Shown here in pieces: positions 34,200 to 44,217 of a DNA stretch of 64,000 nt. The notes beneath the pieces were generated by a model that saw only the letters and a program-made list of their open reading frames with translations, did not search any database and had not been told where the DNA came from. This DNA is from Bufo bufo. Its lineage: Eukaryota > Chordata > Amphibia > Anura > Bufonidae. The translations under genes were made by a program, and so were the position numbers. The stretch is from NCBI RefSeq assembly GCF_905171765.1, contig NC_053391.1:191404559-191468558 (forward strand), read 5' to 3'. Each line of letters begins with the position of its first letter. The stretch's first letter is position 1.

Positions 34200-35130
34200 T
34201 AGTGCTTCTTCCCTGCTTTCCCTCTACAAGAAAAACTTTTTGTAGTTAGATAACGACAATCGTACAAACGTAGAACCTTATATCTCAGAAATCCATCATT
34301 ATCTCAACTCCTCATTTCATATTGTAAACCCCACTTACCAGTGTCAACTGCAACCCTAGCTAAGGTCTCCCAAACTATGTCCTTAGCTGGGGTGGACACT
34401 TCTCTTTTTAGTGCACACTCCACTAGAGGAGCTATGTCCACTAAAGTTAGACAAGCCGGAGGATCCTTATGGGACATTCTAAAAGCAGCCAACTTGTCCT
34501 CTGAATCAACTATTAACACCTTTTAATTTTTGAACAGAATGACACAATGCCATGGTATTATTTCAGTAACCATTAGTTAAATATTGATATTTTTCTGTTT
34601 ATGGTCATATCAAAGAACATAAGCTTTGGACTTGCATAACTGAGTCTCCTGTCTTGATTTAAAATTGTGTAGATTTTCCTAATTTTAATAAAGGAAAATA
34701 TAGATTCTATGAAAGATAGGAGACGAACATTATTGCACCCTATTGACCCGACTCTTATGCTTATTTTTTCTCTTTTCCTATTAGTTTAAAACATTGACTA
34801 TTTTCAAGATAGTTTTTTTTTGTTCAAAGAGTCATCGAACCCTACTTCATCTTTCAACCACTGTTTTATTATGATGGAGGTTTAAGTTTCATACTTCCTG
34901 TTACCCTTCACCATTTCATCAAGAAATAAGGACGTTTTTATGATGGATTAATCTTATATAACCTGTGGTGCATACTGATTGGCTGTTCCTAAACATTGAT
35001 TTACATATCTTGTAAAGACTTTGTTTCTGTTTTATGATGTTAACTCTTTGCTTCTGGGAGTAAGAAGAAAAATCTTATAGCATAATGTTTGTCTCCTGTT
35101 TTTCATAAAATCTAGGAAAATCTTCAATTA
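34200..35130 (+). mobile_element. DIRS-type retroelement 3' remnant
   Basis: A tyrosine recombinase C-terminus (34341-34526) is followed by AT-rich terminal sequence. 34688-34735 ('atagattctatgaaagatag', 'gagacgaacattat') has an inverted partner at 35085-35128 ('gcataatgtttgtctcctgt', 'ttcataaaatct'), consistent with the inverted or complementary terminal regions of DIRS1-like elements. Confidence 0.6.
34341..34526 (+). pseudogene. DIRS tyrosine recombinase C-terminal fragment
   Basis: A 61-codon frame: GVDTSLFSAHSTRGAMSTKV and WDILKAANLSSESTINTF. HSTRGA is the His-x-x-Arg pair of tyrosine recombinases, and the following DI-x-x-AA-x-x-SS-x-x-T pattern is that of DIRS1 integrases. In relatives the catalytic Tyr follows as TFxxFY; here the frame ends at TF-stop, so the nucleophile is lost. 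RT and RNase H are absent. Confidence 0.7.
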
Positions 35131-35616
35131 TAATTTACTTGACTGTGTGTGATTTCTTTGTCAAATACAGGGGATTAGTAATCTTTGACACTCCAGCTGC
35201 TGTGACATTAAAACTACTATGGGCTCACTATTCTGCATTTATTATAATGCCCTTGGTAGTTTTTGTTTCAAAACATTCATAGTGCTAAAGGTGGCTAAAC
35301 CTTAAACATCTAATGTAGCACCATCAATAATGAGCTATCTTATGACTCCTTATTGATTGTATTCCTTCAGATTGGCACATGAACAAGCAAACTGCTTTCC
35401 AATTGGTCAATCTTTTGCCCTTTCACATCAGCCCTTGTGGGAGTCATGGTACATCAGCATCATCAATAATTCATTAACTATAGAACACTGTTTTGTTAAT
35501 GATTTCTAGATGAAACACTCAAACAACTAGTGTGATTACCACCAGAAACAGGCAAGGGACATGCGGCTGTTAAGGCCTCTTGCACACAACTAATACCCTC
35601 TTATATATATAAAGCC
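35131..35616. other. Gene-less stretch
   Basis: Unique-looking AT-rich DNA between the DIRS remnant and the minisatellite. No feature is seen. Confidence 0.3.
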
Positions 35617-36445
35617 GTCGAGGTGGGTGCACCTAAGGATCAGAGTAGGTGCACCTAAGAGTCCGAGTGGGTGCACCTAAGGGTCGGGGTGGGTGCACCT
35701 AAGGGTCGGGGTGGGTGCACCTAAGAGTCGGGGTGGGTGCACCTAAGAGTCAGGGTGGGTGCACCTAATCGTTGGGGTGGGTGCACCTAATGACTAGGGT
35801 GAGTGCACCTAAGGGTCAGAGTGGGTGCACCTAAGGGTCAGAGTGGGTGCACCTAAGGGTCAGAGTGGGTGCACCTAAGGGTCAGAGTGGGTGCACCTAA
35901 GGGTCGGGGTGGGAGCACCTAAGGGTCAGGGTGGGTGCACCTAATCGTTGGGGTGGGTGCACCTAATGACTAGGGTGAGTGCACCTAAGGGTCGGAGTGG
36001 GTGCACCTAAGGGTCGGAGTGGGTGCACCTAAGGGTCGGGGTGGGTGCACCTAAGGGTCGGGGTGGGTGCACCTAAGGGTCGGGGTGGGTGCACCTAAGG
36101 GTCAGGGTGGGTGCACCTAAGGGTCAGGGTGGGTGCACCTAAGGGTCAGGGTGGGTGCACCTAAGAGTCAGGGTGGGTGCACCTAATCGTTGGGGAGGGT
36201 GCACCTAATGACTAGGGTGAGTGCACCTAAGGGTCGGAGTGGGTGCACCTAAGGGTCAGGCATGTGTGCACCTAAGAGTCGGAGTGGGTGCACCTAAGAG
36301 TCGGAGTGGGTGCACCTAAGGGTCGGAGTGGGTGCACCTAAGGGTCAGGGTGGGTGCACCTAAGAGTCGGGGTGGGTGCACCTAATCGTTAGGGTGGATG
36401 CACCTAATCGTTAGGGTGGGCGCACCTAATGACTAGGGTGAGTGC
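35617..36445. repeat. 22-bp minisatellite, about 37 units, with higher-order pattern
   Basis: The unit is 'gggtgcacctaagggtcggg' plus two bases. A marked pair of variants ('cctaatcgttgggg' then 'cctaatgactagggtgagtg') recurs near 35764, 35940, 36183 and 36381, spacings of 176, 243 and 198 bases, i.e. 8, 11 and 9 units. The array ends inside 'gtgagtgcattacaac', directly at the Tc1 remnant. Confidence 0.95.
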
Positions 36446-37012
36446 ATTACAACAGCAGAAGACCCCACCGGGTACCACTCATCTCCACTACAAATAGGAA
36501 AAAGAGGCTACAATTTGCACGAGCTCACCAAAATTGGACTGTTGAAGACTGGAAAAATGTTGCCTGGTCTGATGAGTCTCGATTTCTGTTGAGACATTCA
36601 AATGGTAGAGTCCGAATTTGGCGTAAACAGAATGTGAACATGTATCCATCCTCTGATGGCTACTTCCATCAGGATAATGCACCATGTCACAAAGCTCGAA
36701 TCATTTCAAATTGGTTTCTTGAACATGACAATGAGTTCACTGTACTAAAATGGCCCCCACAGTCACCAGATCTCAACCCAATAGAGCATCTTTGGGATGT
36801 GGTGGAACGGGAGCTTTGTGCCCTGGATGTGCATCCCTCAAATCTCCATCAACTGCAAGATGCTATCCTATCAATATGGGCCAACATTTCTAAAGAATGC
36901 TATCAGCACCTTGTCGAATCAATGCCACGTAGAATTAAGGCAGTTCTGAAGGCAAAAGGGGGTCCAACACTGTATTAGTATAGTGTTCCTAATAATTCTT
37001 TAGGTGAGTGTA
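36442..37012 (+). pseudogene. Tc1/mariner transposase, DD36E type, deleted
   Basis: The 178-codon frame (36442-36978) has RKKRLQFARAHQNWTVEDWK, WSDESRF (first Asp), YFHQDNAPCH (second Asp) and WPPQSPDLNPIEHLW (Glu). Thirty-six residues separate the second Asp and Glu. Tc1 transposases of about 340 residues have the helix-turn-helix pair first; it is missing. Between QNVNM and YPSSDGYF roughly 60-70 residues of the catalytic core are deleted in frame. The 3' inverted repeat remains ('ctaataattctttaggtgag' to 37012); the 5' half is replaced by minisatellite. It cannot be catalytically competent. Confidence 0.88.
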
Positions 37013-37254
37013 GGTCGAAGAAGTGTAGAAAGTTTGGGGTATGTAGCCCCAAAACTGTAGGAGGAATAGCATATAGAAAATGCGGCTAAGAATAATAAAA
37101 ATAATAATAATAAGCTGAAACGCTTTTTGACAATCGAATATCAATATATTGGCTTTTGCAAGCCAACATAATGATAAAAGAAAATATAGTAGGTTTTGAC
37201 TTTTCAACCATAATGTCTTCCTTTGTTAGCAGAAATCCAAAAAAGGTTGGCAAA
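37013..37254. other. Short stretch between Tc1 remnant and MITE
   Basis: Contains an AAT-rich tract (37090-37112). A frame from 37168 (MIKENIVGFDFSTIM...) runs up to the MITE and could be the interrupted N-terminal part of the Kolobok-like gene. Confidence 0.3.
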
Positions 37255-37697
37255 GGCCTCATGCACACGACCGTTGTTTGCTTCCGCGTCCGTTCCGCCG
37301 ATTTTAGCGTTTCAGGTGCGGACCCATTCATTTCTATGGAGCCATTGAAAATGCGGATAGTGCACCATTTGCCATCCGCGTCCGTGATCCGTAGTTCCAG
37401 TCTGTCAAAAAAAAGTATAACATGTTCTATTATTTCCACGGAAAACGGTTTGCGGACCCATTCAAGTCAATGGGACCACTAAAAAATGCGGAGGCACACA
37501 AGATTACCGTCCACGTCCGTTTTATTCCTATCATTTGCATGGCAAACCTGTCTTAGACTTTTTTTTATTTTCCTTTATGTCTGGTGGTCCTCCAAAAATA
37601 AAGGAAGACACACGGAAACAAAAACGGAAACGGATCACGGAACAAAGGAACCCCATTTTGCGGAACGGAACACAACAACGGTCGTGTGCATGAGGCC
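37255..37697. mobile_element. MITE, 'ggcctcatgcacacg' family, complete
   Basis: Terminal inverted repeats of at least 24 bp: 'ggcctcatgcacacgaccgt' at 37255 and 'acggtcgtgtgcatgaggcc' ending at 37697. 'aaa' flanks both sides and may be the target duplication. Interior: 'ggacccattcatttctatgg', 'tccgcgtccgtgatccg', and 'acggaaac' runs. No coding. Confidence 0.88.
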
Positions 37698-37719
37698 AAA
37701 GGAGTCAACACAGATTATT

Positions 37720-39587
37720 TTTTTTAACAAAAAATGTGTTGCAGTTGCAACACCTCCCTTGCTTGGCAAACAGCACGCCCAAACACAAACTATGTTACCT
37801 GTAAAGCATCGCAAATCACAACCTAATGTTATAGTAAAGGAAGTGGCCACCAAGGATGATAACACTGTTAATACAGAATATTTACATAGTAATGATATTT
37901 CAAAATTAGTTGAAGTAGCAGAATTTTCTTCACAGAAATATAATGATCTTCAAGATGAAATTCCATCTTCTCAGCAGTCTATCAGTAGTGAAACATCTGA
38001 GGACCCAAGTGAACCAACTTTTTACATCAGTGATTGCAGTGATGATGAAGATGAGTCAAGTGACAGTGAGAGTGATGACACCTATTATGACACCGAATTT
38101 CTATCCTTAGAACACAATAATTGCGATCATGTTGATGAAGATAAATTTCTAGTTTTTGAATCATGTGAAAAAATTTATAAAAATTATACCTTGCCCTTCC
38201 AAAAATAAATGTCAATCTCCATCGTATAAAAAAAATCCATTGAATCTTATTTGTCCATGGAAGTGTTTTGTCAATCAGGGCACACAAAATCATTGTGGTA
38301 AAGTCAAGACAGGGATTGAAACCGTTGGGAAATGTATTATTGCTATTCTTTTTAGTGGCTCAAGTTTTTTGAAAACCCAACAAATGTTTAATTTGCTTAA
38401 GATGAAGGCAATAGGAAAAACAACTTATTATAAAAATCAGAAATCCTATCTTTTTCCCATAAGCATAAATAATTTTTGGATTGAAGAGCAAAAATCAGTA
38501 CTTCAGTCTATTCATCATAAACCGTTGTGCTTGGCTGGTGATGGACAAATGGATAGTCCTGGCTTCTCAGCCAAGTATTGCGTTTATACACTTATGGATG
38601 TTGTTAGCAAAATAATTATTTCCTTTTCCATTGATCAAGTGACAGCAGAAGTTTCCTCAATTGGCCTTGAAAAAATTTGATTTAAAAAAGAATTGTCAGA
38701 AATCATGTCAAAAAATATAACTGTAAAGATGGTGGTTACAGACAGGCACATTTCAATTAGAAAATGCATAAATGATAATTTTCCCAGGTGTCATTCATCA
38801 ATTTGATGTTTGACCCCTCTCAAAGTCAATTGGAAATAAGGTGTTAATGGCTTCAAAACATAGGAATTGTGAGATACCTGCACAGTGGGTACAGGCTATA
38901 AAGAACCATGTGTGGTACTCTTCACGTACCTGCTCTGAAGGTGGAGAAATTCTTCTAAAAAAGTAGAAATCCCTTTTGTTTCATGTGAACAACATTCATT
39001 CTTGGAATTTAGAGGGGCAGTATGGTGAATGTAACCACCCACCACTAAAAGAAGAATTGTATGACAACACTAAATGGATAAGTAATCCTTCTGATGCTCT
39101 TGACAGATTGACGGTCATAGTAAAAAATCCACGGTTGCTCAATGATTTAAAACTAATTTCATTCTTCTGCTCTACAGGCGAACTTGAAGTGTTTCATAAT
39201 ACATGCCTGAAATATGGTCCAAAGAGACTGCACTTTCAAATAGATGCGATGAAAGCCCGCACCCAGTTGGCTGCCCTCGACCACAATTACAATGTTCAAA
39301 GAGTAAGAGCACTTGTTAAAAATGCTGCCTATAGTACTGAGACAGTTGGAACACAACGATACCGCATGGAGTTTGTGAAGGCAAGAAAGTCGTGGGTCCT
39401 AAAAAAAAATTATGAACCTACTACACAAATGTTTCTGTTTGACATAATAAGGGATGTTATATCCCTGTTAATGGAGGAAAAGCAATACCAGTGGTCTTCT
39501 GTTAGATCTGAATACCCTAAGAACATTGCTACAGTGCCACGTCCAGACAAAGCAGACATGATAAGCAAGCATGTAACACGTTTTTAA
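37720..39587 (+). pseudogene. Kolobok-like DDE transposase, degenerate
   Basis: 37720-38208 encodes a Ser/Asp/Glu-rich low-complexity region (SDCSDDEDESSDSESDD). After a frameshift near 38180, 38208-38680 has CLAGDGQMDSPGFSAKYCVY (first catalytic Asp). Broken frames between 38690 and 38975 keep VVTDRHISIRKCI (second Asp) and a HQFDVWH-like stretch. 38976-39587 has LISFFCSTGELEVFHN (candidate Glu), KYGPKRLHFQIDAMKART and LAALDHNYNVQR. This succession matches Kolobok-type transposases of fish and frogs, which target TTAA. A THAP finger expected at the N-terminus is not seen. At least three frame breaks. Confidence 0.65.
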
Positions 39588-39753
39588 TATTAGAATTAAG
39601 GTGGCATTTGTAAGTCTGTAGATTTATTCTACTATTTTACTTTAAGAAAAACATTTTTAAAGCAGTAATAGTATGTATATATTAAGTAGGTTGACCCTAT
39701 TGGAGGGATTGTATATATCAAACTGATGCTGGGTGAGGTAGAAAGTCCAGAAA

Positions 39754-39998
39754 AGCAATGGCCGGACTGGGGAAGGCCCCCATGATGGGGGGTTTGGTTA
39801 GAGAGCCCCAGAGTTAGTGGGATTGGTGGGACGAAGTTAGAGGAGGGGGGGGAGGTGGCTAAAGGGGGGCGAGGGGTTAGGATAGGTCAGTTTGAGTAAG
39901 GGGGGAGGAGTTAAGGGGTTAAATACGGCAGGGAGGAAGAAGACAGGGTGCCATTTTAGGTAGAGAGAAGCTGGTGCCATTTTAGGTAGAGAGAAGCT
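39754..39998 (+). repeat. Ngaro split direct repeat A1
   Basis: Starts 'agcaatggccggactgggg' and ends 'gtagagagaagct'. It has about 100 bases near 39773-39876 that A2 lacks, and a 26-bp tandem duplication (ggtgccattttaggtagaga) at its 3' end. Confidence 0.85.
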
Positions 39999-40017
39999 GG
40001 CTGGTACCTGTGGCGAC

Positions 40018-41750
40018 ATGGAGCAGTTGGAGGCGGTGATTTGCGAGTTGCGGGCGGCAGCGGAGGTAAGGGGCTCAGCGTGGGCCCAAGAGCAAGTCCA
40101 GCTGCTGCTGAGGGGGGCGGGTGAGGTTCCCGTTCTGCCTCACCCACCTGTTGCATGGCCGTGGCGGGCCAGGTCGTCGGCGCGCTTGTCCCCATCATCT
40201 TCCCCTCCTCGGGCTCAGCGCCGTATTCGGAGCCCCTCATGGGACCCTCCACGTCGGGTGCCACCGGTGCCAGCTCAATCCAGGCCCCGACGTGGGAGGA
40301 ATTCTTCAAGTAGGTAGAGCCTTGGGGATGGCCGGGCTCGGCCATCTCCGTCAGCGTGCGGCGACATTGTGGGACCGGGACCTGGCACTGCGGGCACCTC
40401 TGTAACTCCGGGCACAGAGGCGGCCCCTCGATGTGGGAGGTCGCGTTGTCAGCGAGGGGCTGCTGCTAGTATGGCGGCCGGTGGCAGCAGGCCCCAGGAT
40501 CCGGGGAGGGAAGGAAGCTCCGCCCCCAGGAGTAGATGTGGAGCGTCGATTAACCCCTGCGTCCCTGGTCTTTTCGGGGCCAGGGGACAGCAAGACACAG
40601 CAGGAGTCCGGAGGCCAGGTCAGCAGAGGGGACTTGCTGCAGATTGAGTTCCTGCCTTGCCAAAAAGCAAGGTGAAGATGGGAGTTCCAGCTTCATTGAC
40701 CAGCCTGAAGATGACGTCCCTGGTCCCAACGTGCCCAGGGGACAGCAGCAGGATGTCGGCGGCGTTACGGGATCGGACGGCGCAGCGCAGAGGAGAGGTA
40801 TTCCGGATTCAAGACTTGCGGCTGATGGGCACACAGCACCCAGGTGAGATTGCTTGGGGACCACTTGTGCAGTTAGTGCAGAGTATGGGGGCTGGGGTGG
40901 GGGGTGGCTCCCAGTTAGATTTAAGCAAGGGCCTGGGGCAACTGTTGGGGGGGTTGGTGGCTAGTTGGGGGATGAGCGGGGGGGCACCTTTACAGGTCTG
41001 GGGGTGCAGGGTTTAGCCGCGGGGTCGGTGGGGGAGCAGCGGCGGGGGTTACCGGGCATTGGGGTGTCGGTGCAGACGCAGGCGGGGGCGGACGTGGTGG
41101 AGGATAATGTACGGGTGGATGATAAGGCGAAAGGGGAGGTTTACGTCTGTTTTGAGGGTCCGTTGGGGGCTCATTTGAAGCCTGAGGTTAGGGAGAGGAT
41201 TTGGAAGGGAGAATATGTTGAGATATTTTCCCTGCTTCCTTTAGAGCGCTTCAATTTGGATAGAGTACGCAGGGAGGAAGGTAAGAAGGAGGAGGAGGAG
41301 AAACGCCGTTTTAGATTGATACCGCGGACATTTGCAAATTGGTTGCAGGCGTTCGCGATATTGGCTAGCGTAATTGGGGAGAAGGCGCCGGAGGCTTGTT
41401 CGGGCCTTTTTTGTTATCTGGACGCAATTGGTGAGGCTTATCAGGTATACGGAGGAGTGGCTTGGTTGCGTTATGATGAGCAGTTCCGTCAGCGGAAGGC
41501 GGCGCGTCCGGAGATGCGGTGGGATCACAAGGATATCGCCTTGTGGTTGAAGGTTACGGCCCCAGTGCGGTTGGGGCAGCCTTTTAGGGGGGAGGGGAGC
41601 AGTGGGGGGACGGTCTATACGGCAGTGGCCTCAGCTAGGGGGCTGTGTTTCGCCTATAATAAAGGAAACTGTCGGTTCGGGGTTAAATGTAAATTTAAGC
41701 ACGAATGTTCGGGTTGTGGAGGGAATCATGGGGCGGCGAGATGTTTTTGA
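40018..41750 (+). pseudogene. Ngaro Gag-like ORF1
   Basis: A start at 40018 gives MEQLEAVICELRAAAEVRGS, ending by frameshift at 40317. After other shifts, 40965-41750 is open and encodes VYVCFEGPLGAHLKPEVRER, FANWLQAFAILASVIGEKAP, LRYDEQFRQRKAARPEM and a C-terminal CCCH-type finger pair (FAYNKGNCRFGVKCKFKHEC, then CGGNHGAARCF). This is the standard core-plus-finger layout of DIRS/Ngaro Gag-like proteins, which coat the RNA. The sequence is very G-rich with short indels between 40320 and 40960. Confidence 0.75.
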
Positions 41751-43357
41751 AGCGGTAAACAAAGAGGGGGGGATGGTACTGGTAAAGGGGGTGACGCCGG
41801 TATGGCTGGAAAAGATGCAGCCGTATCTAGATAAGTACCCCGATAGAGAGGCAGCGGGGTTGTTGGGGTCAGGGTTTTCGGAGGGCTTTAGGATTCCGTT
41901 CGTGCCGGGGGGAGCTGTGTTGCTTAGGAAGAATTTGCAGTCAGCTACGGAGCATCCGGAAGTTGTGGGGGAGAAGCTGGGGAAGGAGGTGGCGCTGGGG
42001 CGGATGGTGGGCCCATTTTCGGAGCCGCCCGTTGGGAGTTGTCCCTAAGAAGGAGGCGAATAAGTTTCGCCTTGTCCATCATCTGTCGTTTCCAAGGGGG
42101 TCCTCAGTCAAGGACGGTATTGACCCTGCAGTTTGCTCAGTGGTTTATACGTCGTTTGATGCGGCGGTGGGTTGGGTGAAGCATTTTGGGACCGGTGCTC
42201 TTATGGCGAAAACTGACATTGAGGAGGCGTTTAGGTTGCTGCCGGTTCATCCTGAGTGTCAGCATTTGTTGGGGTGTTTTTGGGATGTTTTTTTTTTGTA
42301 GATCGTTGTCTACCCATGGGGTGTTCGCTGTCGTGCACCTACTTCGAAACGTTCAGCTCGTTTTTGGAGTGGGCAGTCGTGGACTCGTCAGGTTGTGAAT
42401 CGCTGATTCATTATCTGGACGATTTTTGGTTTATTGGTGCCCCGGGGTCGCGGGTTTCTGCGTTATTATTGGAGACGTTGAGTTCGCTTTTTGGTAAGTT
42501 TGTTGTCCCATTTGCTGAAGAAAAGACGGTGGGGCCTGTAACGGAATTGAGCTTCCTTGGGATAGTTATTGACTCAGTGAGAATGGAGTGTAGGTTGCCG
42601 GGGGATAAGCTGGAGGATTTGAAAGGGCTGGTGGCTAGGGCGAGTCGGGCGAAGAAGTTACAGTTGAGGGAGCTTCAGTCGCTGCTGGGGAAGCTCAATT
42701 TCGCTTGTCGGATAATGCCCATGGGTCGAGTGTTCTGCAGGCGTTTGGCGCAGGCGACCGCGGGGGTGGTTGTCCCGCATCATTACATTCGGTTGGGGAG
42801 AGATTTGCGAGCGGACTTGCAGATGTGGAGTTCGTTTCTGGACCGGTATAACAGTCGCTCGCTGTTTATGGGGGAAGTTGTTGATTCTTTTGATTTTGAA
42901 TTGTTTACTGACGCGGCAGGGGGTTTCAGGTTTTGGGGCCTTTTGTGGGGGTCAATGGTGTGCTGGGGTTTGGCCGGCTTTGTGGGTGGAGCGGGGCTGG
43001 GTGAGGAATATGGCCTTATTGGAGTTATTTCCCATCGTGTTGGCGGTTTTGTTATGGGGGGAGCGTTTTCCGGACAGGAAGGTACGTTTTCACTGCGACA
43101 ATATGGGGGTGGTTCAGGCGATCAATGGTTTGTCAGCATCGTCGCCTTTAGTGGTACGGTTGCTGCAGCACTTGGTGTTGGAGTGTTTGTCGCTAAATGC
43201 TTGGGTTGTAGCGGTGCATGTGCCAGGGGTGGACAATTGTATTGCTGATGCCCTTTCTCGTTCTCAGTGGAATCGATTTTGGCAGTTGGCTCCGGAGGCA
43301 GATGCGGTTGGCCTGGAGTGTCTGGCTTGCATGTGGGAGCTGTTGGAGGAACCATAA
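41751..43357 (+). pseudogene. Ngaro reverse transcriptase - RNase H
   Basis: Begins before PVWLEKMQPYLDKYPDREAA. One extra C near 42030 shifts to VPKKEANKFRLVHHLSFPRG and AKTDIEEAFRLLPVHPE (first Asp). A T run near 42290 shifts again to CLPMGCSLSCTYFETFSSF and HYLDDFWFIG, the YxDD box with Leu. A further shift near 42925 inside FTDAAGG (RNase H Asp) leads to LLELFPIVLAVLLWG, VRFHCDNMGVVQAING and GVDNCIADALSRSQW, the RNase H end. It copies RNA to DNA. All key acidic residues are visible; only frames are lost. Confidence 0.85.
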
Positions 43358-44208
43358 TGGGGCTCATCCAAGCGTCGTTGGCGCCGGGTACGTGGGCTAT
43401 GTATATGAGGGCTTGGGAGGATTGGTGTACCGGTTTGGGAGGGGGGAATGATGAGTTGGAGTTGTCTTTATTAATGCCACTGTAAGGAGGAGGGTTGGTC
43501 GGTTAGTAAGATTAACGGGTATATGGCAGGGTTGGCGTTTGGTTTTAGGGCTCGGTGTATGGTGGATGTTACGAAATCGTTTTTGGTGGTTCAGGCACTG
43601 AAAGGGTTGCGGAGGATGGGTACGGGGGTGGATGGTAGGAGGCCTGTATCGTTCGCGTTGTTGCTTCAGTTGGGTAGTCAATTGCGGGGGGTTTGTAGGT
43701 CGGAGTGACAAGTCTGGTTGTTTCGGTTGGCATTCTCTTTAGCGTTTTTTGGGGCAATGCGTTTGGGTGAACTGGTCTGTCCATCGGTGAGTAGGGTGGG
43801 GGGGCTTTTGAGGGAGGATGTTGATTTGTTTGCGGACAGAGTTGAGTTTGTGATTGGTTGGTCAAAGACGGATGTGGCGGGTAGGGGTCGGAGAGTGGTG
43901 CTTTTCAGGATTGGGGGTTGTGATATGTGCCCGGTTCAATGTTTGCAGGACTATGGGGCAGGGTCTGTTGGGGCGTTGTCCCCTCTGTTGGTGCACGCCG
44001 ATGGCACTTTCTTGTCTCGTTTTCAGCGGTATATTATAAGTGTTTGAACCAGGTGGGGTTGGACAGGGAGGGGTATTCCAGCCACTCCTTCAGGATCGGG
44101 GCGGCGACGGAAGCGGCGAGATTGGGCCTGGGAGAGGAGGTTATTAAGCGGATTGGGCGGTGGGAATCGGCCCGGTTTCGGTCGTACGTTCATTTGGATC
44201 GCTTATAG
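43358..44208 (+). pseudogene. Ngaro tyrosine recombinase
   Basis: The N-terminal core-binding part (LAPGTWAMYMRAWEDWCTGL) is open to 43485. Frame changes follow around 43490-43520, 43710 and 44045. The catalytic part has FFGAMRLGELVCPS (first Arg), IGWSKTDVAGRGR (Lys of the beta hairpin), SSHSFRIGAATEAAR (His-x-x-Arg), IGRWESARFRSYVHLDRL (His/Trp position and nucleophile Tyr) and ends at 44208. The complete R-K-H-R-Y set is present. It integrates circular DNA by strand exchange. Confidence 0.85.
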
Positions 44209-44217
44209 GAGTTTCGT

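Noticed and set aside
35617..36445. CRISPR-like array (22-bp repeats)
   Set aside because: No spacers; repeats are contiguous and eukaryotic context is clear.
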